Shown here one piece after another: positions 44,052 to 52,256 of a DNA stretch of 64,000 nucleotides. The notes below the pieces were generated by a model, which was given only the letters and a program-made list of their open reading frames with translations, was not told the origin of the DNA and searched no databases. How positions within the stretch are numbered: the stretch's first letter is position 1; each line of letters opens with the position of its first letter. A program made the translations under genes and the position numbers. Origin of the DNA: Mycolicibacterium sp. CH28 (GTDB lineage Bacteria > Actinomycetota > Actinomycetes > Mycobacteriales > Mycobacteriaceae). The stretch spans positions 434,001-498,000 of the forward strand of contig NZ_SRLQ01000002.1 in NCBI RefSeq assembly GCF_004745805.1, given 5' to 3'.

Positions 44052-45347
44052 ATGTGGGATTTCGAGATCGACCCCGACTACCAGAAGAAACTCGACTGGG
44101 TCGAGGAGTTCATGCGCGAGGAACTCGAGCCGCTGGACTTCGCCCCGCTCGACCCCTACGAGAAGACCAACCCCGAGGTGCTGCGGGTGCTGCGCCCGCT
44201 GCAGCAGCGGGTCAGGGAGCAGGGGCTGTGGGCGGCGCACCTGAGCCCCGAGCTGGGCGGGCAGGGCTACGGGCAGGTCGAGCTGGCGCTGCTCAACGAG
44301 ATCGTCGGCCGCTCCCGGTGGGCGCCGTCGGTGTTCGGATCGCAGGCTCCGGACTCGGGTAACGCCGAGATCCTCGCGTTGTTCGGCACCGAGGAGCAGA
44401 AGAAGCGCTACCTGCAGCCGCTACTCGACGGGGAGATCTCGTCGTGTTATTCGATGACCGAGCCGCAGGGCGGATCCGACCCTGGCCTGTTCACCACCCG
44501 CGCCGAACGCGATGGCGACTCCTGGGTGATCAACGGCGAGAAGTGGTTCTCCTCCAACGCGCGCAACGCCGCCTTCTTCATCGTCATGGCGGTCACCAAC
44601 CCCGAAGCCCGCACCCACCAGAAGATGTCGTTGTTCATCGTGCCCGCCGAGACGCCGGGCATCGAAGTCATCCGGCATGTCGGTGTCGGCGGTGAATCCG
44701 ACGAGCGTGCCGGGCACGCATACATCCGGTACAACGACATGCGGGTGCCGGCCGATCATGTGCTCGGCGGGGAGGGACAGGCGTTCGCGATCGCACAGAC
44801 CCGCCTCGGCGGGGGCCGCGTGCACCACGCGATGCGCACAATTGCGTTGGCGCGCCGGGCTTTCGACATGATGTGCGAGCGGGCGGTGTCACGCCAGACC
44901 CGCCGCGGTCCGCTGGGCGACTATCAGATGACGCAGGAGAAGATCGCCGACAGCTGGATCCAGATCGAGCAGTTCCGGCTGCTGGTGTTACGCACCGCAT
45001 GGAAGATCGACAAGTACCACGACTACCAGTTGGTGCGCCGCGATATCGCGGCGGTGAAAGTGGCGATGCCACAGGTACTTCACGACGTGGTGCAGCGCGC
45101 CATGCATCTGCACGGGGCACTTGGGGTTTCCGATGAGATGCCGTTCGTGAAGATGATGGTCGCCGCCCAGTCGCTGGCGATCGCCGACGGCCCGACCGAG
45201 GTGCACAAGCTGACCGTGGCGCGGCGAACGCTCGAGGAGTACGAACCCGTCGACACCCTGTTCCCGTCTCAGCACATCCCGACCCGGCGGGCGGCGGCCC
45301 AGGCCCGGCTGGCCGAGCTGATCGAACACGAGGCCGCCGAGCTGTGA
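44052..45347 (+). CDS. acyl-CoA dehydrogenase
   Basis: A 431-residue acyl-CoA dehydrogenase. Family blocks include YSMTEPQGGSDP (flavin and substrate loop), GEKWFSSNA and the C-terminal HLHGALGVSDEMPF. The usual catalytic base region IADGPTEVHKLTVAR has Asp instead of Glu at the position before GPTE. It takes two hydrogens from a fatty or other acyl-CoA. ATG 44052 follows GAGGA; the frame from 43989 adds an unlikely Cys-rich N-terminus. The TetR gene is ten bases downstream. Confidence 0.88.
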   Translation: MWDFEIDPDYQKKLDWVEEFMREELEPLDFAPLDPYEKTNPEVLRVLRPLQQRVREQGLWAAHLSPELGGQGYGQVELALLNEIVGRSRWAPSVFGSQAPDSGNAEILALFGTEEQKKRYLQPLLDGEISSCYSMTEPQGGSDPGLFTTRAERDGDSWVINGEKWFSSNARNAAFFIVMAVTNPEARTHQKMSLFIVPAETPGIEVIRHVGVGGESDERAGHAYIRYNDMRVPADHVLGGEGQAFAIAQTRLGGGRVHHAMRTIALARRAFDMMCERAVSRQTRRGPLGDYQMTQEKIADSWIQIEQFRLLVLRTAWKIDKYHDYQLVRRDIAAVKVAMPQVLHDVVQRAMHLHGALGVSDEMPFVKMMVAAQSLAIADGPTEVHKLTVARRTLEEYEPVDTLFPSQHIPTRRAAAQARLAELIEHEAAEL

Positions 45348-45357
45348 CGGCCCGGTG

Positions 45358-46011
45358 ATGGCCGTCGACACGAGGGCCAACCTGGTGGCCACGGCCGAGC
45401 GGCTGTTCGCCGAGCGCGGCGTGGACGCGGTCAGCCTGCGCGAGATCGCCCGCGAAGCCGGTGCCCGCAACGTCATGGCGGTGCAGTATCACTTCACCGA
45501 TCGGCCCGGCGTGCTGGCCGCCATCGCCGCGAAGCATCTGCCGGTGATCGACGCCCGGCGCGATGCGCTGCTCGACGCGGTGGAGGGTGGATCGGAGCCG
45601 TCGATGCGGGCGATGGCCGCCGCCCTGGTCCGCCCACTGGCCGCCAAGCTCGCCGATGACGACGGCGGCCCGGCGTTCCTGCGCATCCACGCCGACCTGC
45701 TGAACCGCCCGGTGCCTGCGTTCGACTTCACCGGCGGGCGTTCGAGCAGCGTGCAGCGCTGGCGCCGGTTGCTCGAGCCGATGCTCGATCCGGTGGCGGT
45801 CCCACTGCATCCGCGGCTGGGGGCGCTGGTCTACACGGCGGTGGAGTTGGGGCGCCGCGCCGCGGGCGCGCCGCACTCCGACGACCGGTTGTTCACCAGC
45901 CATCTGGTCGACACCGTGGCCGCGATGCTGGCCGCGCCGCCGTCGGAGGAGACCCGTTCGCTGGCCGGGGAGCGCGAGGCGCGGCGCACACGCATCGGCC
46001 CGCGAACGTAA
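45358..46011 (+). CDS. TetR-family regulator
   Basis: A 217-residue TetR protein with DNA-binding helices AVSLREIAREAGARNVMAVQYHFTDRPGVL. The C-terminal domain resembles TetR_C regulators found next to acyl-CoA metabolism genes. It follows the acyl-CoA dehydrogenase by ten bases and is likely cotranscribed. GTG 45355 directly before the ATG is an alternative start. Confidence 0.82.
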   Translation: MAVDTRANLVATAERLFAERGVDAVSLREIAREAGARNVMAVQYHFTDRPGVLAAIAAKHLPVIDARRDALLDAVEGGSEPSMRAMAAALVRPLAAKLADDDGGPAFLRIHADLLNRPVPAFDFTGGRSSSVQRWRRLLEPMLDPVAVPLHPRLGALVYTAVELGRRAAGAPHSDDRLFTSHLVDTVAAMLAAPPSEETRSLAGEREARRTRIGPRT

Positions 46012-46036
46012 GTCCGCAGTCACTTTCAGAGGGCAT

Positions 46037-46899
46037 CTACACGTGCTCATCGAAGACCGGGGGGTCGACTACGGGGTTGTCCACGGATGAGATGAATCTG
46101 CGAATGGTGTCGACAAAGAGTCGTGGTTCTTCGAGATTCGTTGCGTGGCCGGTGCGGGGGAAGACGGCCCATGCCGCGCCCGGCACGGTGCGTTTCATCC
46201 ACAGGTTGACGTCCATCAGTCCGTCGTCGTCATCGCCGGAGATGATCAGCAACGGAAGCGGGTGGCGAGCCAAGCGTGGGATCAGGTGCTCGAGCGATGG
46301 ACGGGTCAGTTGCACTCCGTCGATCGTGGACGCACAGCCGTCGCTGGAGTGCCCTGTCAGTGCGTTGCGGAACGCCCGCCATGCCGTGTCATCCTTCTCG
46401 AGTAACCGAATCCGGTTGGGCGAGCGGCAATAGTCCTCGGCGATCGCCGCCCAGCCCCTGTTGCGAAGGGCTTCGCTCAACGCCTGATACTCCGCAGCGA
46501 AACGGGTACGTGTCGTCGGATCCGATCCGAGACCGCACGCCGCCACCGTGGTGGAGAGCACCCGCCGAGGCAGTGTCGTAGCGATGTTCAGCGCGGTGTA
46601 ACCGCCCATCGACGATCCCACCAAGTGCGCGCGTTCCACGCCGACTGCATCGAGCACGGCAATGGCATCCTCGACGGCGCGCTGCTGGGAGTACCGACCC
46701 GGTTCCGGAACCTCGGAGGGAGGGTAGCCGCGGGCGTTGAACCGAAGGCAGAGGTGGTTGGCGCCGAGGTCGGCCACTTGGACGTCCCAATTCGACATGT
46801 CGCCGGCGAACTCGTGCAGGAAGAGGATCGGCGTCCCGGCCCCCGGCGCTCGAAGGAGATCCGCGTGCCATCCGCACTGCGCGCGAATTCTGTTGTCAT
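46037..46899 (-). pseudogene. alpha/beta hydrolase broken by a one-base frameshift
   Basis: The gene starts at ATG 46899 behind GAGAGGAG, giving MTTEFARSADGTRISFERRG, then must shift frame in the run of five C at 46840-46844 to continue as GAGTPILFLHEFAGDMSNWD and on to the stop at 46037. Adding one base restores a 287-residue hydrolase with GSSMGGYT (nucleophile Ser), SGDDDDGL (Asp) and GHATNLEEP (His). The total length (863) is one short of a multiple of three. Either a true mutation or a homopolymer sequencing error; the downstream part shows no other damage. Confidence 0.75.
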
Positions 46900-46986
46900 G
46901 GAGCTCCTCTCGAGGCGCAATCGACATCCCGCAAGCAATCACGATGCTCGCTCCGAAGCAAGGGGTAGCACCGGCCTTCGACAGAT

Positions 46987-47006
46987 GGTTCAATGGTTGC
47001 TGAACC
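46987..47006. promoter_or_regulatory. inverted repeat between hydrolase and AhpD-like genes
   Basis: GGTTCA (46987-46992) and TGAACC (47001-47006) frame an eight-base spacer in the divergent region 46900-47048. The ArsR-type regulator two genes on could bind here; this is only a guess from position. Confidence 0.4.
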
Positions 47007-47048
47007 GCAATACTAAATCTGGTTACGACCCTTAGCAAGGAGGGCACG

Positions 47049-47408
47049 ATGATCGATCCCAAGATCCTGGCGGCAACCCAGGACTTCAAGGAGACTCGCG
47101 ATGGCTATCGAGCCGATTCGCCGGCGGTGATCGAAGCGTTCTTTTCGCTGAAACAGGCCGCGATGACGCAGGGCCCCATCGACGCCGTCACCAAGGCCTT
47201 GATCGCGGTGCTCCTGGGCGTCGCCCATCAGAGCGAGCGCTGCGTGCTGTCCCACGCGGAGGCTGCGGTCCTCGCAGGTGTGTCGCGCGAGCAGCTCATC
47301 GATGGACTGGGGCTCACGGTGGTGTTCGGCGGAGCGCCGGGCTACGGCTTCGCGACGCTGGCGCTCGACACGTTCGACACCTTCGCCGACAAGCTGCAAC
47401 CCGCATGA
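47049..47408 (+). CDS. carboxymuconolactone decarboxylase/AhpD-like protein
   Basis: A 119-residue helical protein with QSERCVLSHAEAAVLAG, giving the E-x-x-C... H pattern of the AhpD-like group, though with one Cys only (AhpD has CxxC). It could be a peroxidase-like or decarboxylase-like enzyme. A strong AAGGAGGG site precedes the ATG. It diverges from the broken hydrolase and precedes the ArsR gene. Confidence 0.8.
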   Translation: MIDPKILAATQDFKETRDGYRADSPAVIEAFFSLKQAAMTQGPIDAVTKALIAVLLGVAHQSERCVLSHAEAAVLAGVSREQLIDGLGLTVVFGGAPGYGFATLALDTFDTFADKLQPA

Positions 47409-47447
47409 AGCGGATCGTTCGACCCTCTCGCGGGCTACCGTGGGCGC

Positions 47448-47795
47448 ATGCGTGCGCCGCTTCATGTCGATCCCCGCGATGTGTCGCTGCCGACCATCCT
47501 GTCGGCACTGAGTGACCCCTTGCGTCTGCAGATCGTCGCCCTGCTGGCCGAGCAGGGCGAGACGGAATGTTCAACGATCTACAGCACCATCGGGGTCAGC
47601 AAGACCAACGCGTCGCACCACTTCCGGGTCCTACGTGAGGCGGGATTGATCTGGCGCTGCCACGACGGCAGAAAACAGACCGCCCAGTTGCGCACCGACG
47701 AAGTCAACGATCGATTTCCCGGCCTACTCGCCACCGTCCTCGACAACCTCGAACACGAGCAGGAAACCGCCGTCCACTCGACACCTCGACCCTGA
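47448..47795 (+). CDS. ArsR-family winged-helix regulator
   Basis: A 115-residue regulator with the ArsR winged helix: LSDPLRLQIVALLAEQG, then STIGVSKTNASHHFRVLREAGLI and the wing CHDGRKQTAQL. No metal-binding CxCxxC box is seen, so the signal is unknown. It follows the AhpD-like gene by 39 bases and may control it and the divergent hydrolase. Confidence 0.83.
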   Translation: MRAPLHVDPRDVSLPTILSALSDPLRLQIVALLAEQGETECSTIYSTIGVSKTNASHHFRVLREAGLIWRCHDGRKQTAQLRTDEVNDRFPGLLATVLDNLEHEQETAVHSTPRP

Positions 47796-47946
47796 GGCCG
47801 ATGTCGGCGATCACACGTCTTGCCCGCGGGCCGAAGAACCAGCCGTAGGCCCGCTTATCCGGTGGGCCGGCGGGCTTTCCGGTGAAGGCATCGGCCGCGG
47901 CCGGGTCCAGGCCGACCTCGAGGAGGCCGGCCAGCACATGAGTCAT
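47704..47946 (-). CDS. small uncharacterised protein coupled to the CoA transferase
   Basis: An 80-codon frame whose ATG (47946) overlaps the CoA-transferase stop by four bases, the arrangement of a coupled gene. The first 50 residues (VGLDPAAADAFTGKPAGPPDKRAYGWFFGPRAR) look protein-like, but the last third is Arg-rich and overlaps the end of the ArsR gene on the other strand. It may be real, shortened by a mutation, or spurious. Confidence 0.4.
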   Translation of the reverse strand: MTHVLAGLLEVGLDPAAADAFTGKPAGPPDKRAYGWFFGPRARRVIADIGLRVEVSSGRRFPARVRGCRGRWRVGREIDR

Positions 47947-49142
47947 GTTGCCACCGTGCCGGATTCGACCATCGCGGCGATCTCCTCGATGGTCATGCCG
48001 AGCTCGCCGAGTACGGCGGCGGTGTCGTCACCGAGCGCTGGTGCCGGCCGGGGCGCGGTGTGGACCCCGTCGACCGACATCGGCAGGCCGGGCGCCAGGT
48101 GGCTGCCGATCCGGGGTTGCGCCAGGAGGCTGAACAAGGGGTTGTCCGTCACCCGCGGATGTTCGGCGACCTCGGCGAAGTCCAGGTAGCGGTCCCACAG
48201 CACCGAGCTCGCCGCCAAGGCGGTGGTGACCTCGCCAGCGGTGTGGTTGCGAAACCACGGGGCGAACAGACCGCTCAGTACCGCGCGGTGCTCGTAGCGC
48301 TGGCCCTCGTCGGAGAAGTCGACCCTGAGCGCTTCAGCCACGGCAGCAACGGCTTTCGCAGTTCCGGTGAGTTCGGCGAGATCCCGAAAGTGCCGACCGG
48401 TCAACGTGACCACCATGAACGACACGCCGTCGCTGCTGGTGAAGTTCTGGCCGTACTGGCCGTAGATGGCGTTACCCAGCCGGGGTCGCTGCGCGCCGTT
48501 GATCATGGGCTCGGTGAGGAATCCGAGGTTGGCCGCGGTGGCCAGCGCGACGTCGTCCAGGGGCAACCGGATGCGGCTCCCGACACCGCCGGCATCGCGG
48601 CGACGCAGCGCGGCGACGATCGCCAGCGCGGCGTACAGCCCGCAGCTGACATCCCAGGCGGGCAGCACGTGGTTGACCGGTCCGCTCTGCTCGGGCGACC
48701 CGGTGACCAGCGGGAATCCGGTGGCCGCGTTCACGGTGTAGTCCACCCCGGTCGTCCCGTCACCGCGGCCCACCACTTCCAGGTGGATCAGATCGGGGCG
48801 CTGCTCACGCAGGGTCTCGTAGGAATGCCACTGCCGCCCAGCAACATTCGTGATGAGCACGCCGGCGTCCGCGATCAGCCGGGCGACCAACCGCTGCCCC
48901 TCGGGGGTGCGCATGTCGGCGGCCACCGACCGCTTTCCCTTGTTGAGCCCCGCCCAGTAGATGCTGTCGCCGTTCTCGGTCAACGGCCAACGGTGATAGT
49001 CGGCCGCCCCGCCTACCGGGTCGACCCTGATGACCTCGGCACCTAGCTGTGCCAACGTCATCCCGGCCAGGGGGACGGCTACGAAGCTCGAGATCTCGAT
49101 GATCCGGACCCCGCCCAGCGGCAGGTCAGATGATGCGGTCAC
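47943..49142 (-). CDS. CoA transferase family III (CaiB/BaiF)
   Basis: A 399-residue family III CoA transferase: GGVRIIEISSFVAVPLAGMTLAQLGAEVIRVDP at the N-terminus, GLNKGKRSVAADM, and the Asp in GVDYTVNAATGFP at the catalytic position. These enzymes move CoA between carboxylic acids (carnitine, bile acids, 2-methylacyl groups). The substrate is not clear. The start is GTG 49142. Confidence 0.87.
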   Translation of the reverse strand: MTASSDLPLGGVRIIEISSFVAVPLAGMTLAQLGAEVIRVDPVGGAADYHRWPLTENGDSIYWAGLNKGKRSVAADMRTPEGQRLVARLIADAGVLITNVAGRQWHSYETLREQRPDLIHLEVVGRGDGTTGVDYTVNAATGFPLVTGSPEQSGPVNHVLPAWDVSCGLYAALAIVAALRRRDAGGVGSRIRLPLDDVALATAANLGFLTEPMINGAQRPRLGNAIYGQYGQNFTSSDGVSFMVVTLTGRHFRDLAELTGTAKAVAAVAEALRVDFSDEGQRYEHRAVLSGLFAPWFRNHTAGEVTTALAASSVLWDRYLDFAEVAEHPRVTDNPLFSLLAQPRIGSHLAPGLPMSVDGVHTAPRPAPALGDDTAAVLGELGMTIEEIAAMVESGTVAT

Positions 49143-49167
49143 CCGACGAGTATGGCGGGTGCCGCGG

Positions 49168-49467
49168 TCACCACACGGCGACGGGCACGCCTAGGCAGAC
49201 CAGCATCAGGGCCAGCAGGAACCAGGCCGCACCCTGCCAGATCGGCCACACGCCCTCGGCTCGCCAGACCCGATAGGTCTGCACCAGCGCACCCACCCCG
49301 CCGGCGAACAGGATCACCGGGACCAGGATGCCCGCGATGCGCGAATGCCAGAACGCAACCGCCGCCAGCGCCACGCCGGCAAGTGCCACAACGGAGACGA
49401 CGTAGGTCACCGCCGCGCGGAACGCGTCTGGATCGTGCCAGCGCTTCTCAACATCGTTGGTCAACAT
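49168..49467 (-). CDS. small membrane protein, function unknown
   Basis: A 99-residue protein with three hydrophobic spans (TYVVSVVALAGVALAAVAFW, ILVPVILFAGGVGALV, AAWFLLALMLVCLGVPVAVW). I recognise no family. It starts at ATG 49467, diverges from the phosphoesterase and precedes the CoA transferase by 25 bases, so it may share that operon. Confidence 0.65.
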   Translation of the reverse strand: MLTNDVEKRWHDPDAFRAAVTYVVSVVALAGVALAAVAFWHSRIAGILVPVILFAGGVGALVQTYRVWRAEGVWPIWQGAAWFLLALMLVCLGVPVAVW

Positions 49468-49554
49468 AATTCACCTCTGCTCCCACAGTAGGCCGACTCG
49501 ACCGTCGGCGCCGATGCTCGCGGCGGGCACCGAAGTCGGTGAGAGGATCGGCCT

Positions 49555-50055
49555 ATGCGCCTGCTGTTGCTCGCCGACACGCACATCCCCAAGCGCGCAC
49601 GGGACCTGCCGGCCGAGGTCTGGCATGAGGTCGAACAGGCCGACGTGGTCATCCACGCCGGAGATTGGGTCGAGATCGCTCTGCTCGACGAGCTCGGCGA
49701 ACGGTCGAACCGACTCGTCGCGTGCTGGGGCAACAACGACGGCCCGGACCTGCGGTCGCGGCTGCCCGAACGCGCCGAGGTGACCCTGGACGGGCTGCGC
49801 TTCACCGTCGTCCACGAAACCGGCGCCGCGTCTGGCCGGGAGGCGCGGATGGCGGTGCGCTACCCGCATACCGACGTGCTGGTGTTCGGGCACAGCCACA
49901 TCCCGTGGGACACCACCGCGCAGACGGGGCTGCGGCTACTCAATCCGGGCTCCCCGACCGATCGGCGGCGCCAGCCGTTCTGCACTTACATGACGGCCAC
50001 CACCCGGCGCGGCGTGCTCGCCGACGTCCTGGTGCACCAGATCGCGCGACATTAG
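49555..50055 (+). CDS. YfcE-type metallophosphoesterase
   Basis: A 166-residue calcineurin-like phosphoesterase with the full metal set: ADTH, HAGDW, GNND, VVHE and GHSH. Members cleave phosphodiesters or remove phosphate. GAGAGG precedes the ATG. Its TAG stop lies within the palindrome that serves as likely operator of the next gene, marR. Confidence 0.87.
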   Translation: MRLLLLADTHIPKRARDLPAEVWHEVEQADVVIHAGDWVEIALLDELGERSNRLVACWGNNDGPDLRSRLPERAEVTLDGLRFTVVHETGAASGREARMAVRYPHTDVLVFGHSHIPWDTTAQTGLRLLNPGSPTDRRRQPFCTYMTATTRRGVLADVLVHQIARH

Positions 50056-50073
50056 CTCTGTTACAGAGCTAAT
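50051..50073. promoter_or_regulatory. perfect palindrome, MarR operator
   Basis: Ten-base arms ATTAGCTCTG and CAGAGCTAAT flank a three-base centre. The dyad overlaps the stop of the phosphoesterase (50053-50055) and a TAATGT -10 box at 50070-50075, directly before the MarR start. A bound repressor would occlude the promoter. Confidence 0.75.
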
Positions 50074-50078
50074 GTGGT

Positions 50079-50534
50079 GTGGTGGACACCCGCGCCGACC
50101 CGATCACCGAGCTGCTGAGCACCGTCGGCCGGTTCCGCCGCACCGTGCGTCGATCCGCCGGGCGACCGTTCGGCACCTCCGGACTGACCGAGTCGCAGGC
50201 CGAACTGCTGCGCCTGGTGGGCCGGCAGCCGGGGATCTCGGTCAGCGCGGCCGCCGCCGAGCTCGGGCTGGCCGCCAACACCGCCTCCACCCTGGTATCC
50301 AAGCTGTCGGCCGAAGGGCTGCTGGTGCGCACCGCCGACCCGGACGACCGCCGGGTGGGCCGGCTGGCCCTGACCGCCCCCGCCCAGCGGCTGGCCGACA
50401 CCTCCCGCGCCGCCCGCCGGGCCGCCGTCGCCGAGGTCCTCGACGAACTCGACAGCGACGACACCCGGGCCCTGGCCGAGGGCCTGCGGGTCCTGGCCAC
50501 CATCACCGCGAAGCTGCAGGAGAAACGCCCGTGA
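50079..50534 (+). CDS. MarR-family regulator of the adjoining exporter
   Basis: A 151-residue MarR protein with winged helix SVSAAAAELGLAANTASTLVSKLSAEGLLVR and wing DPDDRRVGRLALT. Two adjacent GTGs (50079 and 50082) may start it; 50082 is six bases from the -10 box and would suit a leaderless transcript. The stop overlaps the ATPase start (GTGA). It probably represses itself and the ABC exporter. Confidence 0.87.
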   Translation: MVDTRADPITELLSTVGRFRRTVRRSAGRPFGTSGLTESQAELLRLVGRQPGISVSAAAAELGLAANTASTLVSKLSAEGLLVRTADPDDRRVGRLALTAPAQRLADTSRAARRAAVAEVLDELDSDDTRALAEGLRVLATITAKLQEKRP

Positions 50535-51340
50535 CCGCTCCGGCCATCGATTGCCAGAACCTGACCCATCGCTACGGCGATTTCACCGCCGTCGACGACT
50601 TCACCCTGCAAGTGCAGACCGGCGAAACCTTGGGCCTGCTGGGCCCCAACGGCGCCGGCAAGACCACCGTCGTGCGACTGCTGACCACCCTGACCCCGAT
50701 CCAGCAGGGCCAGGTGCGGATCTTCGGTCTCGACGCCCGCCGCGACACCATGGACATCCGCTACAACCTGGGCTATGTGCCACAACAACTTTCGATCGAG
50801 CCGGCCCTAACCGGCCAGCAGAACGTGGAATGGTTCGCCCGGCTCTACGACGTGCCCCGCGCGCAGCGCAAACAACGGGTCCGCGACGCACTGGAGTCGA
50901 TGCAGCTGCTCGACGTCGCCGACCGGTTAGCCGGCACCTACTCCGGTGGCATGGTGCGCCGCCTCGAGCTGGCCCAGGCACTGGTCAACCAACCGTCGCT
51001 GCTGATCCTCGACGAACCCACCGTCGGCCTGGATCCCATTGCCCGCGACGGCGTTTGGTCACAGGTCACGAGGATGCAGCAGGAGTTCGGCATGACCGTC
51101 CTGCTGACCACCCACTACATGGAAGAGGCCGACGTGCTGTGCGACCGGGTCGCCCTGATGCACCACGGCCGGTTGCGGGCAGTCGGCACCCCGGCCGAGC
51201 TGAAGGCCGAGGTGGGACCGCAGGCCAGCCTCGAGGACGTGTTCCGGCACTTCGCCGAATCCGGGCTCGACGAATCCACCGCCCACGCGGGGCTCGGCGA
51301 GATCCGTGCTGGGCGGAAGGCGGCGCGCCATGCCGGTTGA
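50531..51340 (+). CDS. DrrA-like ABC exporter ATPase
   Basis: A 269-residue ATP-binding subunit with Walker A GPNGAGKTT, Q-loop YVPQQL, signature YSGGMVRRL, Walker B LLILDEPTVGLDP and H-loop TTHYMEEADVLCDR. Its pattern fits DrrA and NodI-type exporters of drugs or lipids. The GTG overlaps the MarR stop, and its end overlaps the permease start by 11 bases. Confidence 0.9.
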   Translation: MTAPAIDCQNLTHRYGDFTAVDDFTLQVQTGETLGLLGPNGAGKTTVVRLLTTLTPIQQGQVRIFGLDARRDTMDIRYNLGYVPQQLSIEPALTGQQNVEWFARLYDVPRAQRKQRVRDALESMQLLDVADRLAGTYSGGMVRRLELAQALVNQPSLLILDEPTVGLDPIARDGVWSQVTRMQQEFGMTVLLTTHYMEEADVLCDRVALMHHGRLRAVGTPAELKAEVGPQASLEDVFRHFAESGLDESTAHAGLGEIRAGRKAARHAG

Positions 51341-52154
51341 GTCCGCGACCCCCGCCCGGCTGCTGCGGGCCCCCCGTGGCTGGCGGCGGGTGACACGCCT
51401 GGCGGCCCGGATGGAAACCTTCGCCTGGGTCGAGTTGCAGAAGCTGCGCCACGACCGCACCGAGCTGTTCACCCGCATGGTGCAACCCGCACTGTGGCTG
51501 CTGATCTTCGGCACCACCTTCAACCGGTTGCATGTCATCGACACCGGCTCGGTGCCCTACCTGGCGTTCCTGGCGCCGGGGATTATTGCCCAGTCGGCGC
51601 TGTTCATCTCGATCTTCTACGGCATCCAGATCATCTGGGATCGCGACGCCGGCATCCTGGCCAAGCTCATGGTCACCCCCGCCCCGGCGCCGGCATTGGT
51701 CGCCGGCAAGGCGTTCGCGGCCGGTGTGCGCTCGATGGCCCAGGTGCTCGGTGTGCTGGCGCTCGCCTACGTCATGGGGATCCACATGACCTACAACCCG
51801 CTGCGCGTGCTGGCCGCGATGTGCGTGGTCATGCTCGGTTCGGCGTTCTTCGCATGCCTGTCGATGACGCTGGCCGGGTTGGTCAGCAACCGTGATCGGC
51901 TGATGGGCATCGGGCAAGCGATCACCATGCCGTTGTTCTTCGCCTCGAACGCGCTGTACCCGGTAGCGGTCATGCCGGAGTGGCTGCGCTGGCTGTCCCG
52001 GGTGAATCCGCTGAGCTACGAGGTGGATTCGCTTCGGCTGCTGCTGGTCGGCATTCCGTCGGCGCATCCGTGGCTGGATCTGGGCGTGCTGGTGGTGGCC
52101 GCGGTGCTCGGTATCGCCTCGGCCTCGGCACTGCTGCGCCGGCTGGTCCGCTAG
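51330..52154 (+). CDS. DrrB-like ABC-2 permease
   Basis: A 274-residue ABC-2 membrane subunit with six spans and the family motif RDAGILAKLMVTPAPAPALVAGKAF on the coupling loop, then NPLSYEVDSLR near the C-terminus. ATG 51330 overlaps the ATPase gene. With the MarR protein it forms a regulated three-gene exporter unit. Confidence 0.88.
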   Translation: MPVESATPARLLRAPRGWRRVTRLAARMETFAWVELQKLRHDRTELFTRMVQPALWLLIFGTTFNRLHVIDTGSVPYLAFLAPGIIAQSALFISIFYGIQIIWDRDAGILAKLMVTPAPAPALVAGKAFAAGVRSMAQVLGVLALAYVMGIHMTYNPLRVLAAMCVVMLGSAFFACLSMTLAGLVSNRDRLMGIGQAITMPLFFASNALYPVAVMPEWLRWLSRVNPLSYEVDSLRLLLVGIPSAHPWLDLGVLVVAAVLGIASASALLRRLVR

Positions 52155-52200
52155 CCGCCCGCACAATCCTCGCGCCGGCCCGGTCGCGCTGGCCTCTCCG

Positions 52201-52256
52201 CGACAGTAACGCCACGGCGGTAGAACAGGCGATTTCTCGCCATGGCGTTACTGTCG
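52201..52256. terminator. long hairpin covering the recD stop
   Basis: The 19-base arms (52201-52219 and 52238-52256) pair with one mismatch around an 18-base loop. It lies between the convergent permease and recD, and the recD stop (complement of 52248-52250) is inside the right arm. It shares the core TAACGCCAYGGCGG with the hairpin at 63691. Confidence 0.75.

Noticed and set aside
46900..47089. In-frame N-terminal extension of the hydrolase to 47089
   Set aside because: It overlaps the divergent AhpD-like gene; the true start is ATG 46899 in the other frame, with a frameshift after it.
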